This document shows, piece after piece, positions 45,307 to 53,030 of a stretch of DNA of 64,000 nucleotides; positions within the stretch are counted from its first letter, which is position 1, and the number at the start of each line of letters is the position of its first letter. The translations under genes and the position numbers were made by a program. The notes beneath the pieces are model-generated. The model saw only the letters and a list, made by a program, of their open reading frames with translations, did not search any database and was not told the origin of the DNA. The stretch comes from Sphingopyxis bauzanensis (GTDB taxonomy: Bacteria; Pseudomonadota; Alphaproteobacteria; Sphingomonadales; Sphingomonadaceae), in NCBI RefSeq assembly GCF_002205675.1, contig NZ_NISK01000003.1, positions 620,001 through 684,000 on the forward strand, in the 5' to 3' direction.

Positions 45307-46920
45307 ATGCGGTCGAAAGCAAGCCATATGAGGACGTATTTGCTCGCCGCCATTGTGTTCGCGACCTTTACCGCGGCTTCCTACGTCAAGGCCAGCGACG
45401 AAGTTGAGGAACCGTCCGACGACGTGGGGGACGATGCCGACGACGCTGCCGACGACGCGACTGATGATGCGAGCGAGGATGCCGCGGATGAGGCAGCCGA
45501 TGACGCCGCTGATGCTGCTGCTGATGACGCAGACGATCCCGGCGAGGATGCGGCGGATGAGGCGGGTGATGCCGGGGAGGATGCAGCGGAAGACGCCGCA
45601 GAGGATGCGATCGACCCTTCGTCCGACGACGATATGGACGATATGGACGATTCGCTCGGTGACGCTGCCGATGACGACGAAGCGGCATCCGACATCGAAG
45701 GTATCGATGCGACCGAAGACGATGCGGCCGACGAACCGGTCGAGCTTGAGCAGGACGACGAAGCGGCCTCTGAAAATGAGGACGATAGCGACGTCTCCGA
45801 GAGTGCGGAATCGAATGCAGGTGACGAGCCAGGCGAACTCAACATCGACGCCGATAGCGGCCCGCGCCCAGGCTCGCCATCGCTGGAAGCCACCAAGGGC
45901 GATAGCGTCGATCCGTTCCATATCGAAATCGACGAGAACGGTGATGAAGTCGTTGCCGACGAAGTCTTGGCCCTGGTTTCCGATGCCGACGAACTCCTAG
46001 CTCTTCAAGAAGCCGGTTTCGAATCAAGGATCATAGAACTGCTACCGACATTGGGATTGCAGCTTGTCAGCATAAAGGTGCAACCGTCGCAGGCGCGGCA
46101 GGTCATAGAACGCCTGAAAAGCGCCGCGCCGAAAATTATGGTTACGCGGAACCATCTGTTTGCAGCAGGCGCCATCGGAACGGCTGCCCCGCAACGGTCG
46201 AATATCAGGCGGAATACGGATCGTCGCGGCACCGTCGGTCTCATCGATGGCACGGTCAATCGCAGCTTATTCGACAGTTCGCTTGAGATGCGAACCGCCA
46301 ATTTCGGATGGGAGAATAGCGCCATGGGCCATGGAACGGCTGTCGCTAGTCGGCTGTCGGACGCTGGCGTCAGACGAGTTTACTCTGCAAACATCTTTCA
46401 CGGCCGCCGAGCGCCGGCGGTCGCACTTCTTCGTGCGCTCGAATGGATGGCGTATGAAAAGGTCCCGGTTATCAACATCAGCCTTGCCGGCCCGGAAAAT
46501 CAGCTGGTGAACCGCGCGATAAAGATTCTGGTCGATCGAGGTCACGCGGTCGTTGCGGCCGTCGGCAACAACGGCCCCGCTTCGCCGCCGCTCTTTCCTG
46601 CCGCGGTGCCGGGCGTCGTTGCGGTTACCGCAGTCGATCGCCAGGGCCGAATTTATCGCCGCGCCGTTCATGGCGCCCATATTGCCTTTGCTGCTCCGGG
46701 GGTCGATGTTCCGACCATCGACGGTGATGGTGCTACGCGCTCCTCAAGCGGAACGTCATTTGCAGCGCCGGTCGTGAGCGCTCGTGTCGCGCGCATCCTT
46801 GCCGTGCCGGACGTCAAACAGCGGAACCGCGCGATCACGGATATTGCGAAAGTGGCGCTGGATCGAGGCAAGCCTGGCCGGGATCCGGTCTTTGGACACG
46901 GCATTATCGGCTTGCGCTGA
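45307..46920 (+). CDS. Exported subtilisin-like (S8) protease with an extreme acidic N-terminal region
   Basis: 537 residues. Signal peptide MRTYLLAAIVFATFTAASYVKAS, then about residues 31-185 of Asp/Ala/Glu-rich low complexity (DDAADDATDDASEDAADEA...), then a short linker region and the catalytic domain. Catalytic Asp314 (VGLIDGTVN), His342 (GHGTAVAS), the oxyanion Asn at 421-422 (AAVGNNGP) and Ser484 (SSGTSFAAPVV) are all present, so the enzyme is likely active. The region 205-285 may be a propeptide-like domain. The acidic part could bind Ca2+, keep the protease soluble or bind a basic partner; none is shown. Divergent from the sigma gene. Confidence 0.88.
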   Translation: MRSKASHMRTYLLAAIVFATFTAASYVKASDEVEEPSDDVGDDADDAADDATDDASEDAADEAADDAADAAADDADDPGEDAADEAGDAGEDAAEDAAEDAIDPSSDDDMDDMDDSLGDAADDDEAASDIEGIDATEDDAADEPVELEQDDEAASENEDDSDVSESAESNAGDEPGELNIDADSGPRPGSPSLEATKGDSVDPFHIEIDENGDEVVADEVLALVSDADELLALQEAGFESRIIELLPTLGLQLVSIKVQPSQARQVIERLKSAAPKIMVTRNHLFAAGAIGTAAPQRSNIRRNTDRRGTVGLIDGTVNRSLFDSSLEMRTANFGWENSAMGHGTAVASRLSDAGVRRVYSANIFHGRRAPAVALLRALEWMAYEKVPVINISLAGPENQLVNRAIKILVDRGHAVVAAVGNNGPASPPLFPAAVPGVVAVTAVDRQGRIYRRAVHGAHIAFAAPGVDVPTIDGDGATRSSSGTSFAAPVVSARVARILAVPDVKQRNRAITDIAKVALDRGKPGRDPVFGHGIIGLR

Positions 46921-47084
46921 GCCGAGGTCGCCAGTTTTCTGTCACGAACCGACGCGCCGACGGCCGCGAAATAATCGCGTGCCTCGGGAATAACTCCTCA
47001 ATGGCTCCGTTGTAGGGTTGTCACGCTATTCTCCCGCCTGCGGTGCGAAGCGTCGCAAGCCTCTGAATTTCAAAGGAGCGAAGA

Positions 47085-47657
47085 ATGAACACGAAAAATA
47101 TCCTTGCAGCAGGAACGGCCGCAATCGCCCTGCTCTCCGGCACGGTAGTCGCCCAAACGCGGCCGGTCGCGCAAAGCACGAGTTCCGACACAAGCACGAG
47201 CGAGACGGACCAGAGCACCGACTCGTCGGTTGACCGCGACGGGTCGGATCGAAGCGCCGACGCCAGCACACCTGATACCGATCGCAGCGAAGACGAGAGC
47301 CGGGACGCATCAGGCTTTGATTCCAGTTCGGACGCGAGCGGTCCGGGCTTCGACACGAGCACCGACGTGAGTGTCGATTTCGACGATGACGATGACGACG
47401 ACGATGACGACGATGACATGGATGACGACGACAACGAAGACGACGGCGACAACGATGCCGCCGACGATATGAGCGATGCTGCGGAAGACGCAGCCGATGC
47501 GGCTGAAGACGCCGCAGACGAGGCCGAAGACGCTGCGGATGAAGCGGCTGACGATGCCGAGGACGCCGCCGACGAAGCCGAGGACGCTGCGGATGAAGCG
47601 GCTGACGATGCCGAGGAAGCTGCTGAAGATGCCGAGGACGACGGCGACGACGGCTAA
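47085..47657 (+). CDS. Secreted Asp/Ala-rich acidic repeat protein
   Basis: 190 residues. Signal peptide MNTKNILAAGTAAIALLSGTVVAQ, a Ser/Thr/Asp-rich stretch, a run of about a dozen Asp (DFDDDDDDDDDDDDM), then heptad-free repeats of AADEAEDAADEAADDAED type. The mature protein has almost no positive charge, so it should be disordered and bind cations. It shares the AADEAADDA-type composition with the N-terminal region of the neighbouring protease. Not a known family. Its 3' end is an 18-residue tandem duplication. Confidence 0.7.
   Translation: MNTKNILAAGTAAIALLSGTVVAQTRPVAQSTSSDTSTSETDQSTDSSVDRDGSDRSADASTPDTDRSEDESRDASGFDSSSDASGPGFDTSTDVSVDFDDDDDDDDDDDDMDDDDNEDDGDNDAADDMSDAAEDAADAAEDAADEAEDAADEAADDAEDAADEAEDAADEAADDAEEAAEDAEDDGDDG
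47511..47618 (+). repeat. 54-bp tandem duplication in the acidic protein gene
   Basis: 47511-47564 and 47565-47618 are nearly identical 54-bp units, each encoding AADEAEDAADEAADDAED-like 18-residue repeats. The unit is a multiple of three, so copy-number change keeps the frame. Confidence 0.85.
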
Positions 47658-47677
47658 TTCATCCAGCACGAGAATGT

Positions 47678-47709
47678 GGACGGTGCGCCTATATTCGGGC
47701 GCGCCGTCC
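47678..47709 (+). terminator. Strong hairpin between the acidic protein and barrel genes
   Basis: GGACGGTGCGCC pairs with GGCGCGCCGTCC across a short loop, with one T-G wobble. TTCGC follows, so the U-tract is weak. It may end part of the transcription or stabilise the upstream mRNA, giving much more of the acidic protein than of the barrel. Confidence 0.6.
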
Positions 47710-47733
47710 TTCGCATTAGTAAGGGGCAAATCA

Positions 47734-48630
47734 ATGCGTAGAATTTCCAGTTTGATTATCGGGACCATGGTGGTGACCGCCACCCCAGCCATGGCCCAGG
47801 ACGTGTCGCTCGAAATCGAGGTTGGCGCGCTTTACGATAGCCATCTGACCTTTGAAGAAGCGGACGCCGAGCAGCAGCAGGGGGATGTCGGCGCGCGCCT
47901 GCGCGCCGATGTAAAGGTGGTTCCGGTGGACACGAAGTCGTTTGAGCTCGATTTTCGCTACACGTTCGACCAGACGCTCTATGCGGACTTCGACGAATTC
48001 GACATCCAGTCCCACCGCCTGGGGACCGGGGTGCAAACTCGTATTGGCGGAGCGCGCCTAAGCCTGGATTATGATTTCAGGCATATTCGCCTAGGCGGTG
48101 ACGCTCTCTACGACGAGCATTCAGTCACGCCGAGCCTTGCCGGCTTTGTCGCCAAGGATGTTTATGCTCGCGCCTTCTATAAATATTCGGACAAGAACTT
48201 CGACATCCTTGAACGACGCGACGCGGATGGCCATACGGTTGGCACGAGCGTGATGCGCTTCTTTAGCGGCCGACGCGGCTTCGTATCCGGTTCGGTGCAG
48301 TATGAAACGCAGGATGCGGCAGACCCCGCTCTCGACTTCGAAGGCTATCAGCTCGGCGTCAACGCTCGGGTTCCTTTGAGCAGTGCTCGACTGGGTCCGC
48401 GCGCCAAATTCGGATATAGTTATCGCGATCGCGATTATGACAATGTGACGCCGTCGCTTGGAGAACGGCGCACCGAGACGCGGTCACGCTTCGATGCCGG
48501 CCTTGAACTGCCATTAAACCGCCAGTTTCGCCTGGAAGGCGACTACCGCTATACCAATCGAAACTCCAATTTCGCGCCGTCCGACTATAATGAGCATCGG
48601 GTGGCGGTCTCGGTAGTCTTCGAACTTTGA
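47734..48630 (+). CDS. Outer-membrane beta-barrel protein
   Basis: 298 residues. Signal peptide MRRISSLIIGTMVVTATPAMAQ. The rest is built of alternating amphipathic strands with aromatic girdle residues (KSFELDFRYTFDQTLYADF, ARLSLDYDFRHIRLG, FRLEGDYRYTNRNSNFAPSDYNEHRVAVSVVFEL) and ends in Phe-Glu-Leu after hydrophobic alternation, fitting Bam-dependent insertion. The general pattern resembles the barrel of capsule/exopolysaccharide outer-membrane proteins and of surface-lipoprotein modifiers, but the family is not certain. AAGGGG precedes the start. Confidence 0.75.
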   Translation: MRRISSLIIGTMVVTATPAMAQDVSLEIEVGALYDSHLTFEEADAEQQQGDVGARLRADVKVVPVDTKSFELDFRYTFDQTLYADFDEFDIQSHRLGTGVQTRIGGARLSLDYDFRHIRLGGDALYDEHSVTPSLAGFVAKDVYARAFYKYSDKNFDILERRDADGHTVGTSVMRFFSGRRGFVSGSVQYETQDAADPALDFEGYQLGVNARVPLSSARLGPRAKFGYSYRDRDYDNVTPSLGERRTETRSRFDAGLELPLNRQFRLEGDYRYTNRNSNFAPSDYNEHRVAVSVVFEL

Positions 48631-48808
48631 TCGTGGCTGGGCAGATGTGACGCGATCACGTCCGCCCAGATAAACTGTGCGGAAGTGCCGGATTGGGGAG
48701 GGATCTCCAAACCGGCACCCTGCCTTGATCTGCGCGATGCGTTGGCTGCTGCAACGGCTGCTCAGCGTGTCCTGCGATCGGACCTCCAACTCCGACGAGG
48801 AGGATAGG

Positions 48809-49450
48809 ATGGACCAGCCTGATCCTTCCCATTCGGATAGTGATCGACGGTTGGACGGCGTTCCTGATGCCGTTTTGCCAGATCGACGAATGACAGATCG
48901 CCAGCGCAGTATCTGCCGGATCGCGCGGGTTGAGCAAGAATCCGGCGCCGGAATCTGGCGCGTTGAAAACATTTCCAACGAGGGGGTGTTGCTTGTCTCA
49001 ACCGCTCCAATGGTGGTGGTTGGCGAGACGATCAGAATGGTGCTTTCGGAAAGCGTTAACCTCGTGGGCCGGATCGTCTGGTCCGATGCTGGCCGCTGTG
49101 GTGTAGCACTCTCCAGGCCAATGGACGCGGCAGCGGTTCTGCGCACACTGGCGGCCGAACACCGTGCCGAACGCCATCGTGCCTTCGGGCCTTCTGCCGG
49201 GGTCGAAGCCATTCTTGCTTTGCCGGAGGGGGCAAAGCCTATTGATCTTCTCAACATATCCCAGTGGGGGGCAGACTTTGTCTATGGTGGGATCCTTGAG
49301 CCAGAAATGGAGCTCAAGCTGCTGCTGCCGGGCGATGATATAGCGCGAAGCGCATTTGTCCGCTGGGTGTTCGGCAATCGCGGCGGCGTCTGGTTTACCC
49401 GGTCACTTGAGCTGTCCCTTCTCGAACGTATTAAGCATTTGCGCGACTAA
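48809..49450 (+). CDS. PilZ-like domain protein (second of two related copies)
   Basis: 213 residues from MDQPDPSHSDSDRRLDGVPDAV, with GAGGAGG ahead of it. Contains ICRIARVEQESGAGIWRVENISNEGVLLVSTAPMVVVGETIRMVLSESVNLVGRIVWSDAGRCGVALSRPM, a PilZ-like barrel with ENISNEG, then a second half with ISQWGADF...RSAFVRWVFGNRGGVWFTRSLELSLLE. It resembles the protein at 43149-43799 in both halves. It closes the sigma/protease cluster on the right. Confidence 0.75.
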   Translation: MDQPDPSHSDSDRRLDGVPDAVLPDRRMTDRQRSICRIARVEQESGAGIWRVENISNEGVLLVSTAPMVVVGETIRMVLSESVNLVGRIVWSDAGRCGVALSRPMDAAAVLRTLAAEHRAERHRAFGPSAGVEAILALPEGAKPIDLLNISQWGADFVYGGILEPEMELKLLLPGDDIARSAFVRWVFGNRGGVWFTRSLELSLLERIKHLRD

Positions 49451-49779
49451 CCTGATTGCTCCCTCTCTCGGCGATGGTCGCGGACATCGTGGATGGCGCA
49501 GTGGCGAAACTTTTATTCTCTTGGCTGCTGCGGGACGAGGGATCGGCATATCGTGCCGATTGCCCGCGAGATATTGTGTCGTCAGTGTCCGATTCTTGAA
49601 ATTCGGGACCCCGTCGTTCGCCGCCTCGGAAATGGGTTTGGGTCCCGTTTCTCCGTTCGTGAGCCGAAGAGCTCGCAACAAGCTTTCGGACCAATGAATA
49701 TGCGATTTGAAGGCCATTCAGATTGAAGTGGCTATTCCCTGATCTATCGCCCCATCCGCGGGGTTTTGGAGTAAAGATC
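49451..49779. other. Non-coding interval, no gene seen
   Basis: About 329 bases between the PilZ-like protein and the glycine-zipper protein. Only short unconvincing ORFs occur. It probably holds the promoter of the downstream gene; no clear operator was recognised. Confidence 0.4.
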
Positions 49780-50370
49780 ATGATGAGATACGCGCTTGGC
49801 CTTGCCATCGTCACCGCCGCCTTTGGCAGTTCCCCTGCGACAGCCAATCCGGGCCGCGATTATTGGGAAGATCGGCATGAGGAGGCACGTGAGTGGGAGG
49901 AGGAACGTCGCGAGGAGCGTCGCGAATGGGATGAAGAACGGCGTGAAGCATGGCATGATCGCGAGCGCGACCGGCGCGAAGTTGAACGCGAGTATAGGGA
50001 GGAGCGTGGCGACTACCGACGCGATCGACGTTCGGATTATCGGGATTGGCGCCAATACAGGTCCTATGACTGGAATCGTTACGAGCCAGGCAATCGCGGC
50101 TACTTCGCGGATCGATACTATCGCGACGGGCAATACTATCGTCCTTACCGCCTGAACCGCTCGCACCGGATTTATCGCGGCGGTGATGGCCGATACTATT
50201 GCCGACGCAACGACGGAACGACCGGCCTTATTGTCGGCGCTGCAATCGGTGGCTTACTCGGCAACGAGATCGCTCGCGGAAGGTCCAAAACGATCGGTGC
50301 GATCGTCGGCGCAGGAGCTGGTGCGGTGCTGGGCCGAGAAGTTGCGCGCGGGCGTGTGACCTGTCGCTAG
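49780..50370 (+). CDS. Exported glycine-zipper protein with a charged Arg/Glu/Tyr-rich domain
   Basis: 196 residues from MMRYALGLAIVTAAFGSSPATAN (signal peptide), preceded by GGAG. A strongly charged helical stretch follows (DYWEDRHEEAREWEEERREERREWDEERREAWHDRERDRREVER), then Tyr/Arg repeats (YFADRYYRDGQYYRPYRLNRSHRIYRGGDGRYYCRRNDG), then a glycine zipper of the 17-kDa-antigen type: TGLIVGAAIGGLLGNEIARGRSKTIGAIVGAGAGAVLG. Such proteins insert into or line the outer membrane. This is the last gene of the accessory region, or just outside it. Exact role unknown. Confidence 0.75.
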   Translation: MMRYALGLAIVTAAFGSSPATANPGRDYWEDRHEEAREWEEERREERREWDEERREAWHDRERDRREVEREYREERGDYRRDRRSDYRDWRQYRSYDWNRYEPGNRGYFADRYYRDGQYYRPYRLNRSHRIYRGGDGRYYCRRNDGTTGLIVGAAIGGLLGNEIARGRSKTIGAIVGAGAGAVLGREVARGRVTCR

Positions 50371-50570
50371 CGCACCGAGGCGGGTAATCGCTGCCAGCGA
50401 AACGGCTGCAAGATTAGGCACGATCGGAAGACGAATCTTGTATGCCGGCGTAGAAGTAATCTCCCTCAAGATCGGCTGAGAAACAGCCGCAGTGGTCGGT
50501 GCCAAAATAATCTGAGCCTGCACCCAGCAGGCTCAGATTGCTATCCTCAACGAACTATAACAATGGTGTG

Positions 50571-50587
50571 CCCGCGAACCTGAGGCC
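50571..50587. other. Candidate attR of the integrated element
   Basis: CCCGCGAACCTGAGGCC, one mismatch to 25790-25806 in the same orientation. It lies 201 bases after the last accessory gene and 120 bases before the carboxypeptidase gene. Read on the minus strand it gives ITSSASGSR, against ITSVASGSR at the end of the recombinase, so it may alternatively be the scar of another recombinase 3' end. Confidence 0.5.
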
Positions 50588-50630
50588 GACGACGTTATCG
50601 TCCAGTTGGCATCTATAGCGCCAAACATAG

Positions 50631-50656
50631 CGGCAAAGAGCGCACGCTCTTTGCCG
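50631..50656. promoter_or_regulatory. Perfect 12-bp inverted repeat before the carboxypeptidase gene
   Basis: CGGCAAAGAGCG-CA-CGCTCTTTGCCG is a perfect palindrome with a 2-base centre, 51 bases before the gene start. No T-run follows, so it is more likely an operator or an mRNA 5' hairpin than a terminator. The rest of 50371-50706 shows no gene. Confidence 0.55.
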
Positions 50657-50706
50657 AAATTCGCAAGAAATTCTGAGGATAATCGCATGAGAAAGGCGTG
50701 GCGGGA

Positions 50707-51951
50707 ATGAAACACATGATCCGCCACGGCCTTTCCGTATCGATAGCCGCGCTTTTGCTCGCGTCTGGGTCAGCACATGCCGTCGACACCGCCGCATCGG
50801 CGGTTCCGGTCGCCGCGCCGGCAAAGGCGGGATGCGCAAACGGTCAGGTGCGGCTCGACACTAATTTTCCGACCGCCGCCGCGGCGCGTTGCGAAACGCT
50901 GGGCAAGCACGAACTGGCTGTGACGCTGACGCCCGAAGATGCGCCGCCGATCAATTGCAGCGCCTGGTATGCCTTTCGCCTGACCCCCCAACCTGGGGTA
51001 AAGCGCGGCCAGCGGGTCACGATCACGCTGAACTATACTGCCTGCGGGCATCGCTATTGGCCAAAAGTCAGCGAAGACGGGGTGCGTTGGACGCACCTGC
51101 CCGCCAAAGACGTGACTTTATTCGAAAACAACGGGATCAAGCAGGCGCAGCTGCGGATCCAGATGGGCGCTGGGCCGCTGTTTGTCGCCGGGCAGGAAAT
51201 CATTGCTCCTTCGACCAACGATCATTGGCTCGCCGAAAAGGCTCGCCATCCTGACGCCCGCCTCTCCATTCTGGGCCGGTCCGCCGAGGGCCGCAGCATC
51301 CAACAACTCACCATCACGTCCGCCCCGACGCCGCCGCGCGAACAGGTGGTACTGGTCGGCCGCCAGCATCCCCCGGAAATCACCGGTGCGCAGGCGATGC
51401 TGGCCTTTGTAGATACAATCCTGTCGGATGAGCCGATCGCGACAGCTTATCGGGCGCGCTTTTCCACGATCGTCGTGCCGATGCTCAATCCCGATGGCGT
51501 AGCGCGAGGGCATTGGCGTCACGCCATCGGCGGGCTCGACCTAAATCGCGACTGGGGTCCATTCACCCAGGCTGAGACCCGGTTGATCCAGGGTTTGCTT
51601 AAAGAAATTGCCGACGATCCGGCCCGGACGCTGCGGCTCTTCCTTGATTTTCATTCGACCCGCAAAGATGTCTTTTACACTTTGCCGGACGCCACGATTA
51701 CCGATCCGCCCCGCTTCGCTGCCGATTGGCTGGCGCGCTATCAGGACCGAATGCCCGGCTATCACGTCGAACGCGATTCCAGCCATAATCCTGGACTGCC
51801 AACCGCCAAATCATGGGTCTATGAAACCTATGGTGTCCCCACCGCGACGTTTGAAATCGGTGATGACACCGACCGGGCACTCATCGCAAGAATTGGACGA
51901 GAGTCGGCGCTGGCGATGATGGAAACGATGCTCGCGACGCCCGCACCTTGA
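50707..51951 (+). CDS. Exported M14-family zinc carboxypeptidase-like protein
   Basis: 414 residues from MKHMIRHGLSVSIAALLLASGSAHA (signal peptide); a GTG nine bases upstream is possible. An N-terminal beta-sandwich domain (about 40-165) precedes the catalytic domain, as in the M14 D-type cytosolic-carboxypeptidase-like group. Zinc ligands: His and Glu in GRQHPPEITG (about 221 and 224) and His in LDFHSTRKD. LNPDGVARGHWRHAIGGLDLNRDWG holds the substrate Asn-Arg, and ATFEIGDDTD supplies the catalytic Glu. All key residues appear to be present. Substrate unknown. Confidence 0.85.
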   Translation: MKHMIRHGLSVSIAALLLASGSAHAVDTAASAVPVAAPAKAGCANGQVRLDTNFPTAAAARCETLGKHELAVTLTPEDAPPINCSAWYAFRLTPQPGVKRGQRVTITLNYTACGHRYWPKVSEDGVRWTHLPAKDVTLFENNGIKQAQLRIQMGAGPLFVAGQEIIAPSTNDHWLAEKARHPDARLSILGRSAEGRSIQQLTITSAPTPPREQVVLVGRQHPPEITGAQAMLAFVDTILSDEPIATAYRARFSTIVVPMLNPDGVARGHWRHAIGGLDLNRDWGPFTQAETRLIQGLLKEIADDPARTLRLFLDFHSTRKDVFYTLPDATITDPPRFAADWLARYQDRMPGYHVERDSSHNPGLPTAKSWVYETYGVPTATFEIGDDTDRALIARIGRESALAMMETMLATPAP

Positions 51952-51985
51952 CTTCGCTATCGGAGGCATTCACGACCACAGGCAT

Positions 51986-53020
51986 TCAATCACCATCCCG
52001 CACAACGAGCGCCCGGACATCCAGGCGAAGCGCCAAGGTCACCTGCTCGCCGATCGCCGGAGGTTTACCCGGCAGTTGAATGGTGAAGTGCTGGTCCGCC
52101 GCAAAAGCTTCGACGATATAAAGGTGCCCAGCGAAGCGGGTCGCCGAGACCGTCGCAGCAACGCCCGCCGGGCTTCGAACAATCGCATCAGGCCGGACAG
52201 CAAGCTTTGCGGCGCCGTCTGGAATGGCATCGGCTTGGACGGCACCGAGCGCAGTATCGGCAATCCCGTTCGTCACGACGGCATCGATCACCGCGACATC
52301 GCCAAGCAGCCGCGCCGCCGCGATTGATACGGGCTGATGGTAACAATCCTCAGGCCGGCCGGTCTGGACGATGCGGCCCGCGGCCATCAGGATCAGATTG
52401 TCGGCGATCATCATCGCCTCTTCGGGATCGTGGGTGACGATCAGGACGCTCGTGCCCGCCGCGCGAATATCAGCGAGGAGCGCATCGCGCACTGCGCCGC
52501 GCAGATGGCCGTCCAGACCCGAAAAAGGCTCATCGAGCAGCAGAAGCGACGGTTCGCGCGCCAGCGCGCGCGCGATCGCCACGCGCTGTTGCTCGCCGCC
52601 CGACAGCATATGCGGCCAGGCGTCCGCGAGATGGGCGATGTGGAAGCGGTCGAGTAGCGCCGCGACGCGGGCGCGGCGGGCGTCGGCGGCCATGGCGGCG
52701 AGGCCGAAGCCGACATTGGCGCTGACATTGAGGTGCGGGAATAGCGCATTGTCCTGAAACACCAGCCCGACGCCGCGATGTTCGGGCGCCGCGGTCGTCC
52801 CTGGTACAGCGACGGCGTGCCCGCGGATACGGATTTCGCCGGCATCGACGGGTTCCAGCCCCGCGATCAGGCGCAGCAAGGTGCTTTTTCCGCAGCCTGA
52901 CGGGCCGAGCAGGCAGGTTATCCCGCCAGACGGCAAGGCGAAGGACGCGCCGTCGACCGCGGTGCGGCCGGGATAATCGCGCACGACATCGCGCAGTTCG
53001 AGAACGGGATCATCGGTCAC
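51986..53020 (-). CDS. fbpC: Fe(III) ABC transporter ATP-binding protein
   Basis: 344 residues from a GTG giving VTDDPVLELRDVVRDYPGRTAVDGASF; an ATG at 53056 would overlap the permease gene. Walker A GPSGCGKST, the Q-loop region GLVFQDNALFPHL, signature [16 protein letters not shown], Walker B LLLLDEPFSG and VTHDPEEAM are intact. The C-terminal part is a TOBE-like domain. It powers the permease encoded just upstream; assignment to iron comes from the binding protein of the same operon. Confidence 0.9.
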   Translation of the reverse strand: MTDDPVLELRDVVRDYPGRTAVDGASFALPSGGITCLLGPSGCGKSTLLRLIAGLEPVDAGEIRIRGHAVAVPGTTAAPEHRGVGLVFQDNALFPHLNVSANVGFGLAAMAADARRARVAALLDRFHIAHLADAWPHMLSGGEQQRVAIARALAREPSLLLLDEPFSGLDGHLRGAVRDALLADIRAAGTSVLIVTHDPEEAMMIADNLILMAAGRIVQTGRPEDCYHQPVSIAAARLLGDVAVIDAVVTNGIADTALGAVQADAIPDGAAKLAVRPDAIVRSPAGVAATVSATRFAGHLYIVEAFAADQHFTIQLPGKPPAIGEQVTLALRLDVRALVVRDGD

Positions 53021-53030
53021 GATAAGGTGC

